Notes: generated by a model not told the origin, from the sequence alone. A stretch of DNA of 46,220 nt from Paulinella micropora (GCA_009731375.1 BJOX01000034.1:21403-67622), one strand, 5' to 3'. Counted from the stretch's first letter, positions 27,603-38,870 are shown. Numbers and translations: made by a program.

Positions 27603-30508
27603 TCATAACATGAGGTCCCTCTCATGTTCCTGTTTTTCTCCTCCCCCCGACGTACGAAACTTGTACGCTGCCGACACCTCTTCCGCGTATATCATACCGT
27701 TCATAGGCTTCTGGTCTTCAAAATCCGGTTCCCGCACTATCTGTTCCAAGTCCATGAATCCCCATACCGTCAAGACTGCCGCCGCCGTGGTGAACCTAAA
27801 TCGCTTCAGGTTCATCCCCTTCCGCTTCTCCCCATCCCATATCTGTTTGACCGTGAACACCTCTGGCGCCTGGTGTTGTCGTTGTTCCGCCCCCGTCTTT
27901 CCCCGTGATCCCCCATCCTCTGCCGTACCCCCAGATCGAGACTGGTGATCAGCCACGAAGTTCTCCTTTCCCTTGATATACTCTATCTGGAAGTCGTATT
28001 CCGACAACTCCTGTTGCCACCGCGCCAACCTACCGTATGGTCCTGAGACATCAACCACCGCAGGTTGTTGTGATCCGTTCTCACTCTCGTTTCCTTCGCC
28101 CCCCATAGATATTCCCGCAGCCGCTTGAAGCCCCAGACAATAGCCAATGCCTCCCGTTGTCTAGTGCAGTATTGCCTTTCCGCACTCGACATACGTCGAC
28201 TAAGGAACATTACCGGTCGCAATCGCCCCTTTTCGTCCGCTTGCTGAAGCACTCCTCCTATTGCGTAGGCCGACGCGTCCGTATCCAGAATAAAGGGTGC
28301 CTCAAAGTCCGGCAGCCTCAGAACCGTTCCATCTTCCGTCAACGGATCCTTCAGAATCGTCTCCCGCAAATCTTTTATCGCTTCCAAGACATTCTCTCCC
28401 CACTCGTTCGGGTTCGCCCAATCCCCTTTGAATTCCTTCATGTGTTTCCGTATGGGCTCCGCCCGGTTGGCGAAGTTTGGGATGAACTCCCCGTAATACT
28501 GCGCCAACGACACGAACGAATGTAGATCGGATTTGTTCTGCGGTATTGGCATGTCCGCCAGTGCCTCTCGTTTCTTAGCCGCGATGGTGCATGTTCCGTT
28601 CTCAATATCGTATCCCAAATATTGAATCCGTTTCTGCATGAAGTGGCACTTCTTGGCATTAAGCCGGAAACTGAACGCCTTAATCCGCCGCATGATGTCC
28701 CTGAGGTGTTCCATATGCTCCTCCACCGAGTTAGAGTATATAATGACATCATCCAAGTACACAAAGGCATACGTTGACGTGTCACCATGTTTGAAGGCAA
28801 ATTCCTCGTCCCGAAACTTGCTTCCCAACATCTCGGTCATCGCCTTTTGGAAAATCCCTGGAGCCACCTTGAGCCCCATCGGCAAAACCTTCCAGACGTA
28901 GGTCGTCATGCCTACCATAAACGCCGTGAGGTATCGACTTTCCTCCGCCAATGGAATTTGCCAAAACCCGCTTTTCAGGTCCAAAGTGGAATATATTTTC
29001 GCCGTCCGCAATACTTCCACCCCTCGTCGCGCATCCGGTACCGGCGTTTCGATCTTCTTTATGATCTGATTGATCTTCCAGTAGTTTATGCACATCCGCA
29101 ATGTGCCATCTGGCTTCGGCGCCATCCGCACCGGCGAGGAGTATTCTGACAACCGCTCCTCTATCAGCCCCTTCTCCAACAATTCCGCCGTCATCGCCCT
29201 GGCAATTCTATCCTCGTGATAACTGAGTCGAGACGGCTGTCCTATTCCTGGTACCTCCTGTCCCATCTCCCTATAGAACCTTGCCGTGTGGTGCTTGACC
29301 GAACCTCCCTCCAACGGCCCAAACACCTCAATGTGTTGATCCATCATCGCCAAGACGTCCTCCTTAGACTTTTCACTTCCCTGCCACTGTTTTGCCTGTT
29401 CCCGCAAGGCCGCCCGAGCCTTATCCATTTCCTCCTTGATTTGTTCGTCCGTCGCCTTGCCCGCTATGTTGTCCACCGTGGCCTCCTCACCCTCCTCCTC
29501 GAACCCTTCTCTAGACCGGTACAGGGTAGGCGTTTGCCTCTCCTGATCAGCATATCTAGCCAACTGATCGATCATCATCGCGTATTGTATCGCATGTGTG
29601 CGATGATATACCCCCGAAATATGAGTAATCCCGTGTAAGGAGTTCCTCCCGATATTTGCTCGCCGCTTTTCTCGATCCCAAACGACACGCTATAACGAGT
29701 TTCTGCGTCCGACTCGGTATAGGTATCGGATCCTGAAGCAAGAAATCCTCGATATCATACCACCACATTTCCGTTCGTCTACCCACCGGAAGCACTATCG
29801 TGAAATCCCCAAGCGAAATCAGATTCTTCAGCGCCTTCTTGATTCCCGCCACCGAGTCGACCATGATGGGATCGTCCCCCCACTTATCCTTGAGGAACTC
29901 GATAATTCCCGTCTTCGCCTGACTCGGCTTTGCCACGTTACATACCACGTACTGTGCCTTTGGCAACGTCCTGCCATCCATTTCTTTGTGTTGGTCCCCC
30001 AAATTACGGCCGTGTATCGGGAAACCGTCCGTGGCCAATCTCCGTTGTTCTCTCAAGTGTTTCAACCGCATGTCGCACATGTACAATGCCACTATTTGAT
30101 TTGGCGTCCATTCGTCCTCCGATTCGCTCTCCTCATCCGTTGCCTTAGGGTCCCCCACCGCAAAAACCTCGCATGCTGCCTCGTCAGCCGCTGCCTCTTC
30201 CGACATTACGACCTTCACGGCCGCAAAACTACCCGCCGTCCATTCCCCCTCATTGCCTTGAGAGTGGTCCTGTCGACAAATGCACCATCTTGTATACCAG
30301 TGCGTTTTCGTCCGCTCCATATCGCACCGTATACCCCGCACAGTCGATGGACGTGCACATTCGTCTGAGCGCGTCCAAGCTCCACAACAAGCCCCCCCGT
30401 GTATGCTGGTACCACCCAAAACTTGTGGATATAGATCGAGCCGTCGGAGAGCCGAAACTTCAGCAACATCGTGCCCGTGATCGGTGTCGATCCCGACACT
30501 CCACTCAC
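27603..30508 (-). pseudogene. Ty3/gypsy-like pol (protease part, RT, RNase H), frameshifted, no integrase
   Basis: In the minus-strand direction: a continuation of the protease-like domain (30508-30215); a frame break; a linker domain containing KWGDDP, DPIPIPSR and VIACRLGSR (30150-29620); a break near 29580; then RT with RMCINYWKIN, YSTLDLKSGFWQI, YVWKVLPMGL, the active site YLDDVIIYSN and FRLNAKKCHF; RNase H with FILDTDASAYAIG and RTDHNNLRWL; a break near 28080; and a tail with ENFVADHQSR to a stop at 27603. No H2C2 zinc finger or DDE integrase follows; the satellite array begins ~90 bp further. The element is truncated or lost its integrase. Confidence 0.8.
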
Positions 30509-33500
30509 TCATCCCTGCGTGTGCCGCAGTGCCTGCCGATACCACTGCTGTCCCCCATACTTGTCCTGAAAACTCCTCCCCATGACACTGATCGCCGCCA
30601 TCGTGTCATTGCCAATGACTTCATACCCGCCCAACTCGACAATTTCCACCTTCGTGTAGGCTAAAGGGAAATCAGCTCTTTTAATTGAATTAACCATTCT
30701 CCTAGGACTCATTGAATCCGCGCGTTCCGCGATCTTTTGGTATGCCTGGAGGATAAGTCGGTTCCGTTCCCGTTCCTTCCACTCATCCTCTCCATTGAAT
30801 CCCATTTTCCCTTCCGACCCCTGGTCCTTAGCCTTATCTATATTCTCTCTCCTCGGCTCCTCTATTTCCCGCCTCTCTCCCTTATCCTCCTTACTCCCTA
30901 TTCCCCCCTGAGCCCCCTTATTGCCCTTATCGTCTATAGCTCCGTTATCCTTATCCTCTGTTCTTTCTGGTTTTTCTCCCGTTCCATCCCCACGAGTCCG
31001 CTCCTCTGCCTTCTGCCGTTTGTCGTGTGCCCTGCCCTCTCTCTCCCTCTCTGTTGCTCTCATCCGTTTTCTGGTCATTCCCCATTCAGATCTATGGACT
31101 GTCGTTCTCCTTTGCCATCCCCCCTGGACGGGCTGCCGTACCCCGCTCCATCTACCCGCCGGAGCAGCAGGCGTTCTTGCCGTCTTCGTTCCCCTATCAG
31201 CCATCAAATCCCGCCGCATACCCTTATGTTCCGTGTTGATATGTTCCCCACCTGTTTTGCCTTCCCCCGTGATCACGACGTCATCTTTATCCTCACGCCG
31301 TCGCGGTCGCGCCTCTTCCTCCCTCTGCGTCCGTTCCTGTTCAAATATGACATGTTTCCGTTCATGTTTTTGTTCCATTTCCTCCACGGATATTATCCTA
31401 CCCGATGGCGTGGGTGTGCCCCCTCCCGCCGCTCCCTGTCGCTCCGGTAAACCCGCCGTCGCCCCTGACATCAATGCCTGTCGATCCGGGTGCACATACG
31501 GGAAACTGTTGCCTGTTCCTTTGCTTTCTTCCCCCCCTTTTCCTCCCTTCTCTTCCACCTTCTTTCTCTTTTCCTGTACCTCTGAGGCCATCCCCGGCCC
31601 TGTTGCCGCCGAACGTTGTGTGCCCACTCGACCTCTTCCTCGATCACCGCCACGTCCTCCGCCACCACCGCCTCGTTGCCGTAGTCCTGCCGCTGACAAG
31701 TACGATCCTCGATCCTTCCGCTTCCATCCGTATTTCTGGATGTTCGCGGTGTTGAACCGTTGCAACTCGTCCAGTTCGTCCCTGCTAAACAGGTCTTCCA
31801 ATCCCCCGAGTTGCCACATGCCATGGCAAATTGCCTCCTTCAATTCCCGTATAGCTGCGTTCTGCTCCTCCCGCGAGATTTTATTCATGTTGTCGTGATA
31901 CAGGGTGTCGTCATCGTGTATGCAGCATTTGCCTCGTAGGCGCAAGAACCATACCCCAATTTGCCAATAACACGATTTGCGCCAGTGGCTGTTTTCCTTC
32001 AATGCCCGTCGCTCATATTTCGGAACTCCCGGTGCATTACTGAGTTGGTCGTCCGGGGGATATCTCGCCTCGTTCGGCCTCAACTCCCGATTCCTCGCCG
32101 CATTCGTGTAAAAGGACGGGTCCATCACGTCTGGTCCGAAACCTTTCTGCCTGAACCCTCCCGCTCCATTTGCCGCGTTTACCTCCGCCGGTCGAGCATA
32201 TGGATGCGGTCGACGATCCTCCCTGTTAGACCCCAGCCTCGTCCTCCCTCCGCCAAAGTCCCCCGTGCTACGTTGTGGTCTGCCCCAACCCTGCTGGCCC
32301 CTTGTATGACCGCCGCCCCTTGTACTACCGCCGCCCCCACCAGTCTGCCGTCCTCCTTGTTGCTGCCGCATTGGTGCCTTTGGCATCTTTGCCAGAATCG
32401 CTGGATCCATCAACAGCGTCTTTATTGCCTTGACGTCTTCGTGATCCATCGTCCAAGCCACCGGATTGGTTTTGCCTAGCCATTCCTGCCATTTAGCCTT
32501 GTTTTCGTTGGGTAGCGTCGGCAGTCTCAAGCCCGCGGTCAGCATCTCCGTTACCAAGTTCTTGGTCGCCTGTTCCCTCCATAAGCCATGCCCCAAGATT
32601 AGCGGGTACACCTTCCGCTCGTCGTTGATCAGACACGCGTCCATGACTGCTTGGAATAAGGCCGGTAGAGGCACGCGGGCCCTGACCTTATCCTGGATCA
32701 CTCCCCAAACCGTTTCCAATTCCTCATCCGCATCGGTGAGTGCCACAAACCCAAAGACCGTGCCGACCACGTAATGGATCACATCCACGTACTGCCAGTG
32801 CGATCTTGCCGTATTGCCCTTGACTTCCTTGTCGAAGACTTCCTCCCACGTCGCCTGGTTCGACAACCCCGCGTTAGCCCCCGCGATTCCCAAAACGTCC
32901 GCCAAGACGAAGCAAATGGATTCCAGATCGTTGCCACTCTGCGCCGCGCAGCTGCTTCTTGAACTGTACCGCAAATTGCCGCATCATGTTCATATATCGC
33001 CTGTCGTCTCCTAGGCTTTGGTCGATTTGATCGTACCCCTGCCTTGCCAGCTCCGTATTTGCCTTCAACTCTTTTATTATCTTGTCCCTTTTTTCCCATC
33101 CTTGGACCGAACTCCTGGCCCGAGCGATTCTTCTCGCCATCCTCCGATCCCTCCTCCTTCGAATCCTCATCCGACTCCGAGCCTTCCGAGTCGCTTTTCT
33201 TCTTCTTACTCTTCTTCTTCTTCTTCTTTTTCTTTTTCTTTTTCTTTTCCGGTGACGCTGCCTCCGGTTCCTCCATTAATTTCAGCCGAAGCCTAGTCCA
33301 GGCTACCCAACCATCCACACACCCCCTCACCAACGACAGGTGATACACCCACATCCGCAGTTCCGTCACCGTCGCCTTGCGGACCGCGTCATCCATCAGA
33401 GCGGCCCCGTTCGCCGCGTTGTCTTCTTGACTGTCGCCCCCCGTTCCTTGATGTGTCCCATCGCGTCCATGCCGTCGTTGTACTGCTTGATGGCTTCTGT

Positions 33501-34173
33501 AAAGAAACCCGCTTCCCTCCTCACCTCGTCCGCCCAGTGCACGTTTGCCGTTTCCAACCATGACGCCAAGTCATCAACCGGATTATCATGCGCTTGTTCC
33601 AATCGTGGAAAGCCGCTGTAACTTTGTTGCCCTGCTGTCGGATCGCCAAGATCAGCCGGTCAATAGCCGCCATCATTTCCATCACTTTTCCTTCGGTTAT
33701 GACCTCCCCCTCATCCATTATAGGCCGTACCATATAAGCTGTCAACGCCTTCGACGAAATCTGATCCCTGTGGTGTCCCACCGCCACCGCCAAAGCCTCT
33801 GCCATTCGTCCAACACTCCCGTCTTGATCCCCGGCCCCCAGTGTGGCTTGCCCACTGGTAACTGCCATTCGTTCCACGCGTCGATGACTTCCTTAATTCC
33901 CCCTTCATCGGGTCCGTCCGTCCAAATTTTGAGCGAGTTCCTGCTTAGCTGTGAGTAAATCTCGATAGCCGTCGGGCTCACTTGCAACATCTGGAGGAAG
34001 TGGTCGGACATAATCGGAGGATTCCGCGCATACATCATAGGAGCCGCCGGCGCCGCCCCCGCCTTGTCCTCCCCTTCGTCCACTCGCATAGGCGAGGGCC
34101 CCGCCTTCTTGAGTGGCGTAAACCTGATCGGTAGCACCGCTGGCGGTACCCCGCCTTGCGCCTAGTCCGCCAT
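30509..34173 (-). pseudogene. Gag-like polyprotein of retroelement 1, with several frame breaks
   Basis: The start is the ATG at 34173 (MAD, then an in-frame TAG at the fourth codon), about 10 nt after a copy of the CTTCTACGTTAG leader. Gag-like helical sequence continues through pieces in different frames (34137-33742, 33877-33530, 33602-33396, about 33440-33130, 33110-32940) into an 821-codon frame from 32974. That frame has RG/RGG-rich segments (RGGGHTRG, GGRGGDRGRGR) and no CCHC knuckle, a long Lys/Arg/Glu-rich linker, and at its end a protease-like start with the motif NDTMAA. An in-frame TGA (30509-30511) follows. Lys-rich low complexity (about 33190-33250) includes an AAG/AAA tract. 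Confidence 0.65.
33195..33252. repeat. TTC/TTT microsatellite
   Basis: Pyrimidine tract encoding poly-Lys on the minus strand within the gag-like frame. Confidence 0.8.
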
Positions 34174-34359
34174 CCTTCACCACTAACGTAGAAGGGAGAA
34201 ATTGATAATAATAAACCCCAAACCCATATAAACATATCTTTCTCCCAGTATGATCTCCGTTATCCTGTCCACATCCCTTGCCATATCCCTGTATTGCCCT
34301 CCTCTAGCCTTCCGCGTCCTCTCTCCCTCTTTCCTATGTATCCGTCCCCCCCCCCCCCC
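34174..34359. other. Leader region upstream of the gag-like ORF
   Basis: Contains the leader motif (34183-34197, minus strand CCTTCTACGTTAG) and T/C-rich sequence ending in a C-run at the gap. No gene is visible. Confidence 0.45.
34183..34197 (-). promoter_or_regulatory. Leader motif copy 1 (before gag)
   Basis: Minus strand reads TCCCTTCTACGTTAG, 10 nt before the gag ATG at 34173. Confidence 0.6.
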
Positions 34360-34711
34360 NNNNNNNNNNNNNNNNNNNNNNNNNNNNNNNNNNNNNNNNN
34401 NNNNNNNNNNNNNNNNNNNNNNNNNNNNNNNNNNNNNNNNNNNNNNNNNNNNNNNNNNNNNNNNNNNNNNNNNNNNNNNNNNNNNNNNNNNNNNNNNNNN
34501 NNNNNNNNNNNNNNNNNNNNNNNNNNNNNNNNNNNNNNNNNNNNNNNNNNNNNNNNNNNNNNNNNNNNNNNNNNNNNNNNNNNNNNNNNNNNNNNNNNNN
34601 NNNNNNNNNNNNNNNNNNNNNNNNNNNNNNNNNNNNNNNNNNNNNNNNNNNNNNNNNNNNNNNNNNNNNNNNNNNNNNNNNNNNNNNNNNNNNNNNNNNN
34701 NNNNNNNNNNN
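34360..34711. other. Assembly gap of 352 N between homopolymer runs
   Basis: Flanked by a C-run on the left and T/C runs on the right. Homopolymers probably stopped the assembly. Confidence 0.99.
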
Positions 34712-34779
34712 TTTTTTCCCCCCCCCCCCCCCCCCTTTTTTTTTCTCCACTAATTAGCTTCCGTTGCCCCTCCCGTCTG

Positions 34780-35733
34780 TCACATGCTAAACTGTTCCAG
34801 CACGTCTCTATCTAACTCTTCCATCCATTCCATCATCTCCTCCGCTGTCTCCCGTTGGTCCCAAGACCCCCTGCTTCCTTCACGGTTAGACCTCTCCTCC
34901 CCCTCTTCATCCGTTGTCTCCTCCTCCTCCTCCTTCGCTTCCTCCTCCCACCTCATTGCCAACTCCTGTATGTGTCTTATTTCCATTTTTGTCCCCAAGG
35001 CCGTTATCAATTCCTTCGTCTCCTCCGACTGCCACTCATTGCCCTCTATACTCCCCTGTGTCTGCTCCTTCGTCCATCTCATCCTCAACCGACTGACAAA
35101 CTGTTTCCATTGTGCAGGATGTTCGTCATGCCATTTGACCTCCCAAGCCTTAGCCTCGGCTACTGTGCCCGTAAGCGCAGTTTCCACCGACAAAATAACG
35201 TCTTGTATCGTGTCTCCCAGTCTCCTTTCCACTTCTTGAATTCGGGCATACTGTCCCCGCGCCTCCTCTGATTCCTTGAAATGTTTCCAACAAGGCTCTC
35301 TTATTTCGGCCGGCATCGTACTCGTCCGCTTCTCCCACCTCCTTATAATTTCCCATCTCGCCTCCTCCACCACCTCCTTCTGACGTTGTGCCTGTTCCTG
35401 TCCCTGTTTCCATGCCTGGCCCAGTGCTAGCACTTGACTCCCCGAGTCATGCTCCGAGTTCTCTCTTATCTCTTGTTCCACCACCAACTCCCCTTCTATC
35501 TCCTCATCTTCCACCTTCCTTCTCGCCTCCCTTGCCGTCTTCATCTCCTGTGTCACCCTTTCCACCTCCTCATCCACCGCCATCTCCTCCATTTGAGTGT
35601 GACTTGTAGCCATGTCCGGTCTCTCTGCTGCCCTCTCCTTTTTGTCCTTTTGTGTCCACTGGCCTCTGTCTTCTCGCAACTGTTTAAAGCCACTCCTGTG
35701 TCTCTTCACTGTCCCAATCGTTGCCCGCTGCAT
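34780..35733 (-). CDS. Charged coiled-coil ORF C upstream of gag
   Basis: 317 codons from 35733 (alternative ATG at 35613, MATSHTQMEEM). Very rich in Glu, Lys, Arg and Trp, with long helices (EEVERVTQEMKTAREARRK; ESEEARGQYARIQEVERRLGD), predicted coiled coil. The segment ESEEARGQY resembles KSEEARNQY in ORF B, so the two are paralogous in part. Same strand as gag, between leader-motif copies. Function unknown; possibly an extra structural ORF of the retroelement. Confidence 0.55.
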   Translation of the reverse strand: MQRATIGTVKRHRSGFKQLREDRGQWTQKDKKERAAERPDMATSHTQMEEMAVDEEVERVTQEMKTAREARRKVEDEEIEGELVVEQEIRENSEHDSGSQVLALGQAWKQGQEQAQRQKEVVEEARWEIIRRWEKRTSTMPAEIREPCWKHFKESEEARGQYARIQEVERRLGDTIQDVILSVETALTGTVAEAKAWEVKWHDEHPAQWKQFVSRLRMRWTKEQTQGSIEGNEWQSEETKELITALGTKMEIRHIQELAMRWEEEAKEEEEETTDEEGEERSNREGSRGSWDQRETAEEMMEWMEELDRDVLEQFSM

Positions 35734-35751
35734 GATTCTCCACCCTCTCGA

Positions 35752-36597
35752 TTATTCCTCGCATCCGCAATGGTTCGACGAACAGTGTCCAACTGTCCTC
35801 TCCTCTTCCTTGGAGAGTTTGCAACTGTCCGCTGCCTTTCCCGTGGCATAAGCCCATGCCGTATGTAACCTTTCCGCTACCCACTTCTCCCCCACCTTCG
35901 TCAACAAAACCAGAAAAACATATTGGTTCCTCGCCTCCTCCGACTTGGCGAATTGTCTCCGTAATCCTTCCCGTTCTCTAAACCACCGCCATCTTAACTC
36001 CCACAGTTTCCTGATTGCCATCCACCTCTTATCCCCCGTTATCAGTTCCGTGTGCAAAATTGCCTCCACCCGTTCACTCCACTCGTCACCCATCTCCTCT
36101 ATGAACTGTCGTGCCTCCTCATCCATCTTATACTCCATCCCCCTAACTCGTCCCCACTGTTGGTCCCCTCCGTCAGCTCCAACCTTAGCTCCCGTTTGCT
36201 CATCCTCTGACGTGTGTCCTAACGTAGAAGTGGCAAGTGTTGTGTCTTGTGCTTGTTGTTGGTCCCCCACTCTCCTTCTTTTCCGTCTCCTCTCCTCTTT
36301 CCTGTTTTCCCTTTCCATCTTCCTCCATTCCTCCTTTCTTTGGAAATCCTCCCAAGCCACCATTGCTCCCACATACTCCTTTTCTGCCTTTTGGAGGTCC
36401 GATTCCGTAAAGTAAGGAGACCCCATGCGAACCCACTTCTGCATCAGAAAGTAATGTCTTTCGTGTCTACTAGCCCAAGATGCCAGCGTCTTTCCATACC
36501 CACAATCCTCCTGTTCCTCCGTCTCCTCACTCGTTTCTCCACTGTCCTCCTTCTCCTCGTTAGATATTTCCTTTTCGGACTTGCCCCCTTTTTCCAT
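35752..36597 (-). CDS. Charged coiled-coil ORF B with leader motif at its ATG
   Basis: 281 codons from 36597. The ATG follows CCCTTCTACGTTAGGT directly. The N-terminal part is acidic; helices contain SDLQKAEKEYVGAMVAWED, and a nuclear-localisation-like KEERRRKRRR cluster follows. A second copy of the leader motif lies inside the frame (near 36218-36232, read as ATSTLG), as if two modules were fused. The C-terminal half (FAKSEEARNQY) resembles ORF C. It lies 18 bp upstream of ORF C. Unknown function. Confidence 0.55.
   Translation of the reverse strand: MEKGGKSEKEISNEEKEDSGETSEETEEQEDCGYGKTLASWASRHERHYFLMQKWVRMGSPYFTESDLQKAEKEYVGAMVAWEDFQRKEEWRKMERENRKEERRRKRRRVGDQQQAQDTTLATSTLGHTSEDEQTGAKVGADGGDQQWGRVRGMEYKMDEEARQFIEEMGDEWSERVEAILHTELITGDKRWMAIRKLWELRWRWFREREGLRRQFAKSEEARNQYVFLVLLTKVGEKWVAERLHTAWAYATGKAADSCKLSKEEERTVGHCSSNHCGCEE
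36217..36232 (-). promoter_or_regulatory. Leader motif copy 2 (inside ORF B)
   Basis: Minus strand reads CACTTCTACGTTAGGA. Here it is translated within ORF B. Confidence 0.5.
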
Positions 36598-36613
36598 ACC
36601 TAACGTAGAAGGG
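36598..36613 (-). promoter_or_regulatory. Leader motif copy 3 (at the ORF B ATG)
   Basis: Minus strand reads CCCTTCTACGTTAGGT followed at once by ATG. Confidence 0.6.
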
Positions 36614-36638
36614 TATGTATCGTATTTCTCCTTGTCTC

Positions 36639-37109
36639 CTATTCCTCTTTCCTAGCCTTCTTATTAGGCCCTTCCTTCTCTCCATCCTCTTCCATACGTC
36701 TTTCACGTTTACCCAGCCATCCCTCCTCCCTTGCCTGTCGGACGTTCCTCCTTATCTGTTCGTCCAGATATCGTGTTCTCCTCAGTATTGCCACATCCAT
36801 CCATACCTTTCTCCTTTCGTTAGCTCGTACCACCTCCTGCCTCATCCCCACCAATTCCTCTGGACATATAAGTCCCTCCTTCAACCATACCTCCATCTGT
36901 TTCCGTAAGTCCTCATATTCCTTGGTTGCCTCCGCCACTCTCTTGTGTATATCCTTTCCCATCCGTATTTCTCCCTCTTCCCACATTCCTTCCTCGCCTT
37001 CTTTGGTCTCTTCTTCCCATGCTTCCCTCCAAGGGTCAGACTGTTTCTTTTCCTCGTTCCCTTGTTGTTCTCCCTTGCCGCTACCATCATTCTGCTCTTC
37101 TGAAGCCAT
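36639..37109 (-). CDS. Charged coiled-coil ORF A with leader motif upstream
   Basis: 156 codons from 37109. A TATCTACGTTAGGTAT leader copy lies 15 nt upstream. Sequence: an acidic N-terminus, a central helix with YEDLRKQMEVWLKEGLICPEE and a basic C-terminus (NKKARKEE). Similar architecture to ORF B (helix plus basic cluster). 41 bp upstream of ORF B on the same strand. Unknown function. Confidence 0.5.
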   Translation of the reverse strand: MASEEQNDGSGKGEQQGNEEKKQSDPWREAWEEETKEGEEGMWEEGEIRMGKDIHKRVAEATKEYEDLRKQMEVWLKEGLICPEELVGMRQEVVRANERRKVWMDVAILRRTRYLDEQIRRNVRQAREEGWLGKRERRMEEDGEKEGPNKKARKEE

Positions 37110-37121
37110 AAGAATGCCGTA

Positions 37122-37137
37122 TACCTAACGTAGATAT
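37122..37137 (-). promoter_or_regulatory. Leader motif copy 4 (before ORF A)
   Basis: Minus strand reads TATATCTACGTTAGGT, 12-15 nt before the ORF A ATG. Confidence 0.55.
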
Positions 37138-38370
37138 AATACCCTGATCTAGCTCCCGTTCCTCTTATTCCCCCATCCCACACTCCTTCCAAACCTCCCA
37201 CTCTACGCACTTAGTGTGTAAAAGAAAATAAGGACTTGAAGGGTACTGATATGGCCGATATAGGTAGTAATCCATTCTTGGTAAAAAAAAAACCCGCAAA
37301 ACCCCTTGAAAAAGGACACCATCTTTGCCTTGTCCACTCCCGAGGTCGCCCACCGTAAATACAGTGAATTTCCCCTTGGAGTTTTGTGCCATGATGTACC
37401 CCTCGTTTTTGTCCTCTTTCGCCGTGTTCCACATCTCTTTTTCCAAACCAACTCCACTATTTGTTTCCCCCATGTTCCCTTTGTGGTTCCCATCACTTCC
37501 AATCCTCCCCTCTCGTTTGATTGCGGGCATAAACCAACCCATCCCAGCCATCCCCCAGTCCGATTTGCCACCCCTAATCAGCCATCTTCCCCCTTGTCCT
37601 CCTTCCAAACAAACCCATCCATATGCAGTGCCATATCATTATTGAGGCCCCCAGGCCTTCCAATCCATCCTTTATTTTCCCTTGTGACATGTTGCCCCAT
37701 AATTTCATTCCTCCTTCCTGTCGCCCATGCCCCCCATGACACTCCGTGAGTCCCACTCACCTTGCCGTGCCACTCCTGTGATGCCACTCCACCACTCATC
37801 ATGCCAACACGTTACCATAACAATATAATACACAGCAAACATATAACCAACAGTTTTCTTAAGGTTTCCCATCCCTTTTGGTGCTGAGTAACGTGTCATA
37901 TGGGTTGCATCCCTTTGACATGTAAGCACAGCAACCCCTGCTCATCGCCCAAAAAGCTCAAAAACATGCAACTGACCCATAGAATGCAATCACCCAACCT
38001 GTCTGCATGCAACTGTAACCATATTCCATAATAACTGCAGAGTTCCCATGTCTATAACCACTTCCCGCCATCCAATGTATGAGTCCCAAACACAGCAACT
38101 CCTGCTCATCCAACAAAACTCACGAGAACCCAAGAACAATCAAAGAAATGCATAGTCCCCACACATATCCATCCAAAAACATCTAAAAACCATCAATAAA
38201 TATAGAATTTCCCATGAATAAACCATGTCGCATCATGTTCGAATCTGGTAATTTTCCAAGTCATGAGATGTCCAAAATCCCCGTAAACCATGTTTTTATT
38301 AGCGACTCCAATGTTACCGAGACCAAATATTTAATAATGTAATGACTGTCTAACGACTTGTAGAATAGGA
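37138..38370. other. 1.2 kb without a supported gene
   Basis: Short open frames occur on both strands (e.g. 37608-37165 minus) but none shows a recognisable domain. Two similar strings, CAGCAACCCCTGCTCATC and CAGCAACTCCTGCTCATC (about 37928 and 38095), form a degenerate direct repeat. Could be the 5' region of retroelement 1; no LTR pair was found. Confidence 0.4.
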
Positions 38371-38389
38371 ATACCTAACGTAGAAGGGA
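38371..38389 (-). promoter_or_regulatory. Leader motif copy 5 (outermost)
   Basis: Minus strand reads GTCCCTTCTACGTTAGGTAT, upstream of all the charged ORFs, with no evident ORF directly behind it. Confidence 0.5.
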
Positions 38390-38444
38390 CTCCGTACTCT
38401 TCAAGCTAAGGTAGACCGACAGACCGGAACATAGAGTAATGCCA

Positions 38445-38564
38445 TTATATACCGGATGGGCCGGCACAGCGCGGAGCGCGGCGGCCCGGGGGTGGGGTTG
38501 GCAGCGCGGGTTGTTGGCGTAGGTGCCCCCCCCCCCCCCCCCCCCCCCCCCCGCNNNNNNNNNN
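38445..38564. other. GC-rich segment, 32-bp-class C-run and 10-N gap
   Basis: GGGCCGGCACAGCGCGGAG-type GC-rich sequence leads into a long C-run (about 38527-38552) and the gap at 38555-38564. Continuity across this point is doubtful. Confidence 0.7.
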
Positions 38565-38663
38565 AAACTCATCTAAAAAAGTCGGCTCAGCCGGAATCAT
38601 TACTACGGTGTCCATCTTTGTGCCTCGCGTCAGCTGTGCGGCGGCTTTTTTTCTGCCAGGCAC
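38565..38663 (-). CDS. N-terminus of an unknown protein, cut by the gap
   Basis: From 38663 leftwards: MPGRKKAAAQLTRGTK, then hydrophobic and Pro/Asp residues up to the gap, 33 codons open. It is divergent from the two small plus-strand frames at 38808 and 38872. Not recognised. Confidence 0.35.
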
Positions 38664-38807
38664 TCCCTCACGCCCGCACCTTCAAAGTCTGCCTCACCTG
38701 TCGAACTAAATCCAACTCCATACTGCTACCGGCCGGGTGTTACATTCCCTGAAGATAGCTCGATAAAAAGTCGGCAATACAACCAGACACAAATCCCCCA
38801 AAGGAGA

Positions 38808-38870
38808 ATGATGTCTCGTTATATTAGCTCAGTGAAGCCGAAAAAGAAAGCGGCCACAGACCACGGTTAA
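38808..38870 (+). CDS. 20-residue basic peptide frame
   Basis: MMSRYISSVKPKKKAATDHG, ending 1 bp before the next ATG. Purine-rich AAAGGAGA precedes the tandem ATGs. Its conservation cannot be judged from one copy. Confidence 0.3.
   Translation: MMSRYISSVKPKKKAATDHG

Noticed and set aside
30509-30511. Second readthrough stop in retroelement 1
   Set aside because: This TGA lies within the protease-like domain, its context is TGA-GTG, and the element has many other breaks; decay is more likely.
30737-31898. Long plus-strand ORFs opposite retroelement 1 gag
   Set aside because: Pro/Ser/Leu-rich antisense of the Lys/Arg/Glu-rich gag linker; no domain.
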